From: JACCXJ01 sp052387115
GTDB lineage: Bacteria > Pseudomonadota > Gammaproteobacteria > JACCXJ01
Assembly: GCA_052387115.1 (NCBI GenBank)
Contig: JBQTJM010000206.1
Coordinates: 1-5,647 of the forward strand
Reading direction: 5' to 3'
DNA: 5,647 bases
Both the position numbers and the translations under genes were made by a program. Numbering within the stretch: position 1 is the first letter of the stretch; every line of letters starts with the position of its first letter. This document shows positions 4,084 to 5,647 of this stretch, in pieces. A model generated the notes under the pieces. It made no database searches, was not told the origin of the DNA, and worked only from the letters and a program-made list of their open reading frames with translations.

Positions 4084-5439
4084 TTGGCGGCCCTGGGCAA
4101 CGGGGTCAAAGGGGGCAAGTGGTTCAGTTTGATGGATAAAGTGTATGCACGGCGTACCTTGGAGGCGGCATGGAAACGGGTAGCGGCCAATCGGGGTGCG
4201 GCGGGGGTGGACCGGGTGAGCGTGGAGCGTTTCAAGGCTCGAGAGGGTCATTACCTGGAGGAACTGGAAGCGGCGTTGAGGGAAGGCCGCTACCGACCCG
4301 ATCCGGTCCGGCGTGTGCACATTCCCAAGGGGTCGGGCCAGACCCGGCCACTCGGGATACCGACGGTCAAGGACCGCATTGTGCAAACGGCCCTGAAGAT
4401 GGTGCTGGAGCCGATATTCGAGCGGGAGTTTCTCCCGGTGAGCTATGGTTTTCGTCCGGGGCGTGGGTGCAAGGATGCATTACGGGAAGTCGATGCGCTA
4501 CTCAAGGCGGGATACACCTTCGTGGTGGATGCCGACGTCAAGAGCTACTTTGACACAATTCCCTGCGGACCGTTGATGGACCGACTCGAGGACGAGATCA
4601 GTGACGGTAAGGTGCTGGCACTGGTGGAGGCCTGTCTCGGTCAAGACATCCTGGAGGGACTCAGGCGCTGGACGCCCACGATGGGCACCCCCCAAGGAGC
4701 CGTGCTCAGCCCGCTCTTGGCCAACCTGTACTTGCATTCGTTGGATGTCGCTTTGAAGGAGGCAGGGCACAAAATCATCCGCTATGCGGACGACTTTGTC
4801 ATCCTCTGCCGTAGCCAGCAGGAAGCGGAAGCTGCGCTGCTACGGGTACCGGCATGGGTAGTCGCCAACGGACTGGCGCTCCATCCCGAGAAGACCCATC
4901 TCGGGGATTGTCGGCAGCCCGGTCACGGGTTCGAGTTCCTCGGCTATCGCTTCGAGTGTGGTCGTCGCTCCGTACGCAAGAAAAGTCTCGCGGCTCTGAA
5001 GGACGTGATCCGCCGGAAGACCCGCCGTACCCGTGGTGACCGCCTGAAGCGCATCATCGCGGACCTCAATCCCATCCTGCGTGGCTGGTTTGCCTACTTC
5101 CAGCATGCGCTACCCTGGACCTTTCGGTTGCTGGATGGTTTCATCCGGCGGCGCTTACGTTCGCTTCTACGTAAGCAACAGAAGCGTCCGGGTTTCGGTC
5201 GATGTCCTGCGGACCATCTCCGCTGGCCTACTGCCTTCTTCGCCGAACAGGGGCTTTTCACCTTATTTGAAGCCTTTGTCCTGGCGCGCCAATCCCGAGG
5301 AGGAAACCACCGACTGGAGAGCCGTGCGCGGGAGAACCGCCCACACGGTTCGGAGGGCGGGGAGGGCGCTAGCCCTTCCCGACCCCTATCGCTCGCTGGA
5401 TCCGGACTCTGTGTAGCAGCGCCTTCGGTCCAACGATAG
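4084..5439 (+). CDS. ltrA: Group II intron reverse transcriptase/maturase (class C-like)
   Basis: This 451-residue frame has all reverse transcriptase motifs: RT0/1 region KGSGQTRPLGIPTVKDRIVQ (82-101), YGFRPGRGCKDAL (121-133), motif A VVDADVKSYFD with catalytic D151, GTPQGAVLSPLLANLYLH (201-218), YADD (234-237) and GFEFLGYRF (282-290). The maturase X domain covers about 300-370 (IIADLNPILRGWFAYF), and RWPTAFFAEQGLF (380-392) is typical of class C proteins. The protein binds intron RNA, helps splicing and copies it into DNA. The start is uncertain: TTG 4084 keeps the conserved GNGVKGGKWFSL, and ATG 4132 is the first ATG; neither has a good ribosome-binding site. The last 40 residues are encoded by domains V-VI and the downstream flank and are probably not a real protein domain. 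Confidence 0.88.
   Translation: MAALGNGVKGGKWFSLMDKVYARRTLEAAWKRVAANRGAAGVDRVSVERFKAREGHYLEELEAALREGRYRPDPVRRVHIPKGSGQTRPLGIPTVKDRIVQTALKMVLEPIFEREFLPVSYGFRPGRGCKDALREVDALLKAGYTFVVDADVKSYFDTIPCGPLMDRLEDEISDGKVLALVEACLGQDILEGLRRWTPTMGTPQGAVLSPLLANLYLHSLDVALKEAGHKIIRYADDFVILCRSQQEAEAALLRVPAWVVANGLALHPEKTHLGDCRQPGHGFEFLGYRFECGRRSVRKKSLAALKDVIRRKTRRTRGDRLKRIIADLNPILRGWFAYFQHALPWTFRLLDGFIRRRLRSLLRKQQKRPGFGRCPADHLRWPTAFFAEQGLFTLFEAFVLARQSRGGNHRLESRARENRPHGSEGGEGASPSRPLSLAGSGLCVAAPSVQR
5319..5351 (+). ncRNA. Group II intron domain V
   Basis: GAGCCGTG (5319-5326) pairs with CACGGTTC (5344-5351), eight pairs with the characteristic G-U opposite the triad. The upper stem GCGG/CCGC (5328-5331, 5337-5340) closes a GAGAA loop. 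The AGC catalytic triad is at 5320-5322. Length (33 bases) and layout match domain V, the metal-binding core of the ribozyme. Confidence 0.85.
5355..5385 (+). ncRNA. Group II intron domain VI with bulged branch-point A5382
   Basis: After a 3-base linker from domain V, GGGGAGGGC (5359-5367) pairs with GCCCTTCCC (5372-5380) around a GCTA loop. A basal stem GGGC (5355-5358) pairs with G5381 and CCC (5383-5385), leaving A5382 unpaired. That A is 7 bases from the predicted 3' end at 5389, the normal position for a branch point. Confidence 0.75.
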
Positions 5440-5463
5440 ATCAACTGATCGGCTCGTGCTAAC

Positions 5464-5472
5464 AAGGAGGTG
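5464..5472 (+). promoter_or_regulatory. Strong ribosome-binding site
   Basis: AAGGAGGTG is a full-length match to the anti-Shine-Dalgarno sequence, with its core 7 bases before ATG 5478. It is the best ribosome-binding site in the window and lies in the DNA just right of the intron remnant. Confidence 0.5.
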
Positions 5473-5477
5473 TGGCT

Positions 5478-5647
5478 ATGAGCACGCGAGTAGGGGGGCG
5501 CCCCGCCGCCGTGGTGCGCACCGTCGTGCGCCCCAACGCGGGGTCCGGATCGCCGCGTAGGACGCGGGGCGGGCCGGCATCAGGCGGCCTCGCGCGCGCG
5601 CGCGCGGCGCGCGGCGGGTTGGCGGGAGGCGGTCTCGATGTCCCAGC
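5478..5647 (+). CDS. Open frame behind a strong RBS, unrecognised (runs off the window)
   Basis: ATG 5478 opens a frame that stays open for 56 codons to the window edge. It reads MSTRVGGRPAAVVRTVVRPN and then Arg/Gly/Ala-rich low-complexity sequence. I recognise no family. In favour are the perfect ribosome-binding site and the absence of stops; against are the odd composition, which GC-rich DNA gives in any frame, and a competing minus-strand frame over 5580-5645. It may be a real start whose gene was broken by rearrangement. Confidence 0.25.
   Translation, partial: MSTRVGGRPAAVVRTVVRPNAGSGSPRRTRGGPASGGLARARAARGGLAGGGLDVP
5580..5645 (-). CDS. Possible C-terminal tail of a minus-strand gene (partial)
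   Basis: From the right edge a minus-strand frame reads WDIETASRQPAARRARAREA, then A and TGA at 5582-5580. Nearly every codon ends in G or C, as in the operon at the left end, and the sequence before the Arg/Ala run looks protein-like. Twenty-one codons are too few to identify it. It conflicts with the plus-strand frame from 5478. The Arg/Ala run comes from alternating CG DNA. Confidence 0.35.
   Translation of the reverse strand, partial: WDIETASRQPAARRARAREAA
5591..5613. repeat. Alternating CG tract
   Basis: CG repeats eight times without interruption (5591-5606), then GCGCGCG continues at 5607-5613. Such alternating purine-pyrimidine tracts can adopt Z-DNA and are prone to slippage. It may simply be part of coding sequence on the minus strand. 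Confidence 0.6.

Larger units (their letters stand above)
4060..5389 (+). mobile_element. 5'-truncated group IIC intron remnant
   Basis: The element consists of a class C-like reverse transcriptase gene, then domain V, domain VI with a bulged A and a 3' end CTAT (ending in AY) at 5389, in the normal order. The left edge is approximate: RAYT similarity reaches about 4057 and the RT frame opens at 4084. A complete group II intron needs several hundred bases for domains I-III and a GTGYG 5' end before the ORF. Here only higA, the REP and the RAYT fragment lie upstream, so those domains are missing. The RNA therefore cannot splice or move by itself. Incomplete reverse transcription during retrohoming or a later deletion are both possible causes. 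Confidence 0.75.

Noticed and set aside
4006..4386. Minus-strand frame of 126 codons opposite the RT start
   Set aside because: It is antisense to the reverse transcriptase, without a promoter, ribosome-binding site or family resemblance.
1..5647. CRISPR array, tRNA or rRNA gene
   Set aside because: I saw no regularly spaced direct repeats, tRNA-like cloverleaf or rRNA-like stretch anywhere in the window.

Overview
The window looks like chromosomal DNA from a GC-rich proteobacterium, probably a gammaproteobacterium. This is inferred from GC-ending codons in the left operon, HigBA- and VapBC-type toxin-antitoxin genes, a REP/RAYT remnant and a bacterial class C group II intron. No species can be named from the sequence alone.

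Left part (1-2476), minus strand: a two-gene operon for exported proteins. The first gene (2201 to 801) encodes a beta-propeller of the sialidase/BNR fold with five Asp-boxes and a CGCC cysteine cluster. The second (804 to beyond position 1) starts with a GTG that overlaps the first gene's stop codon (GTGA). It encodes a TlpA-like thioredoxin (WCSPC) fused to a c-type cytochrome domain (CLTCH). Upstream lie a good ribosome-binding site, a -10 box, and a perfect 7-3-7 palindrome that resembles the boxes bound by RegA/PrrA/RoxR redox regulators. The likely theme is periplasmic redox chemistry, possibly involving a metal.

Middle part (2477-3956): toxin-antitoxin debris around one intact module. 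In order: an intact VapB-like antitoxin; its VapC toxin cut off after about 16 residues; an intact AbrB-type antitoxin plus PIN toxin operon on the minus strand; the C-terminal half of a HigB toxin; and an intact HigA antitoxin. The intact pair sits exactly between two broken toxins, so two antitoxins survive without a working partner.

Right part (3953-5647): a REP-like hairpin begins inside the higA stop codon, followed by the first codons of a RAYT transposase. This fragment runs into a 5'-truncated group IIC intron. The intron keeps its reverse transcriptase/maturase, domain V, and domain VI with a bulged branch-point A, but has no room for domains I-III. The last 200 bases are very GC-rich. 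They hold a strong ribosome-binding site with an open plus-strand frame and, on the other strand, the possible tail of another gene; at most one of these is likely real.
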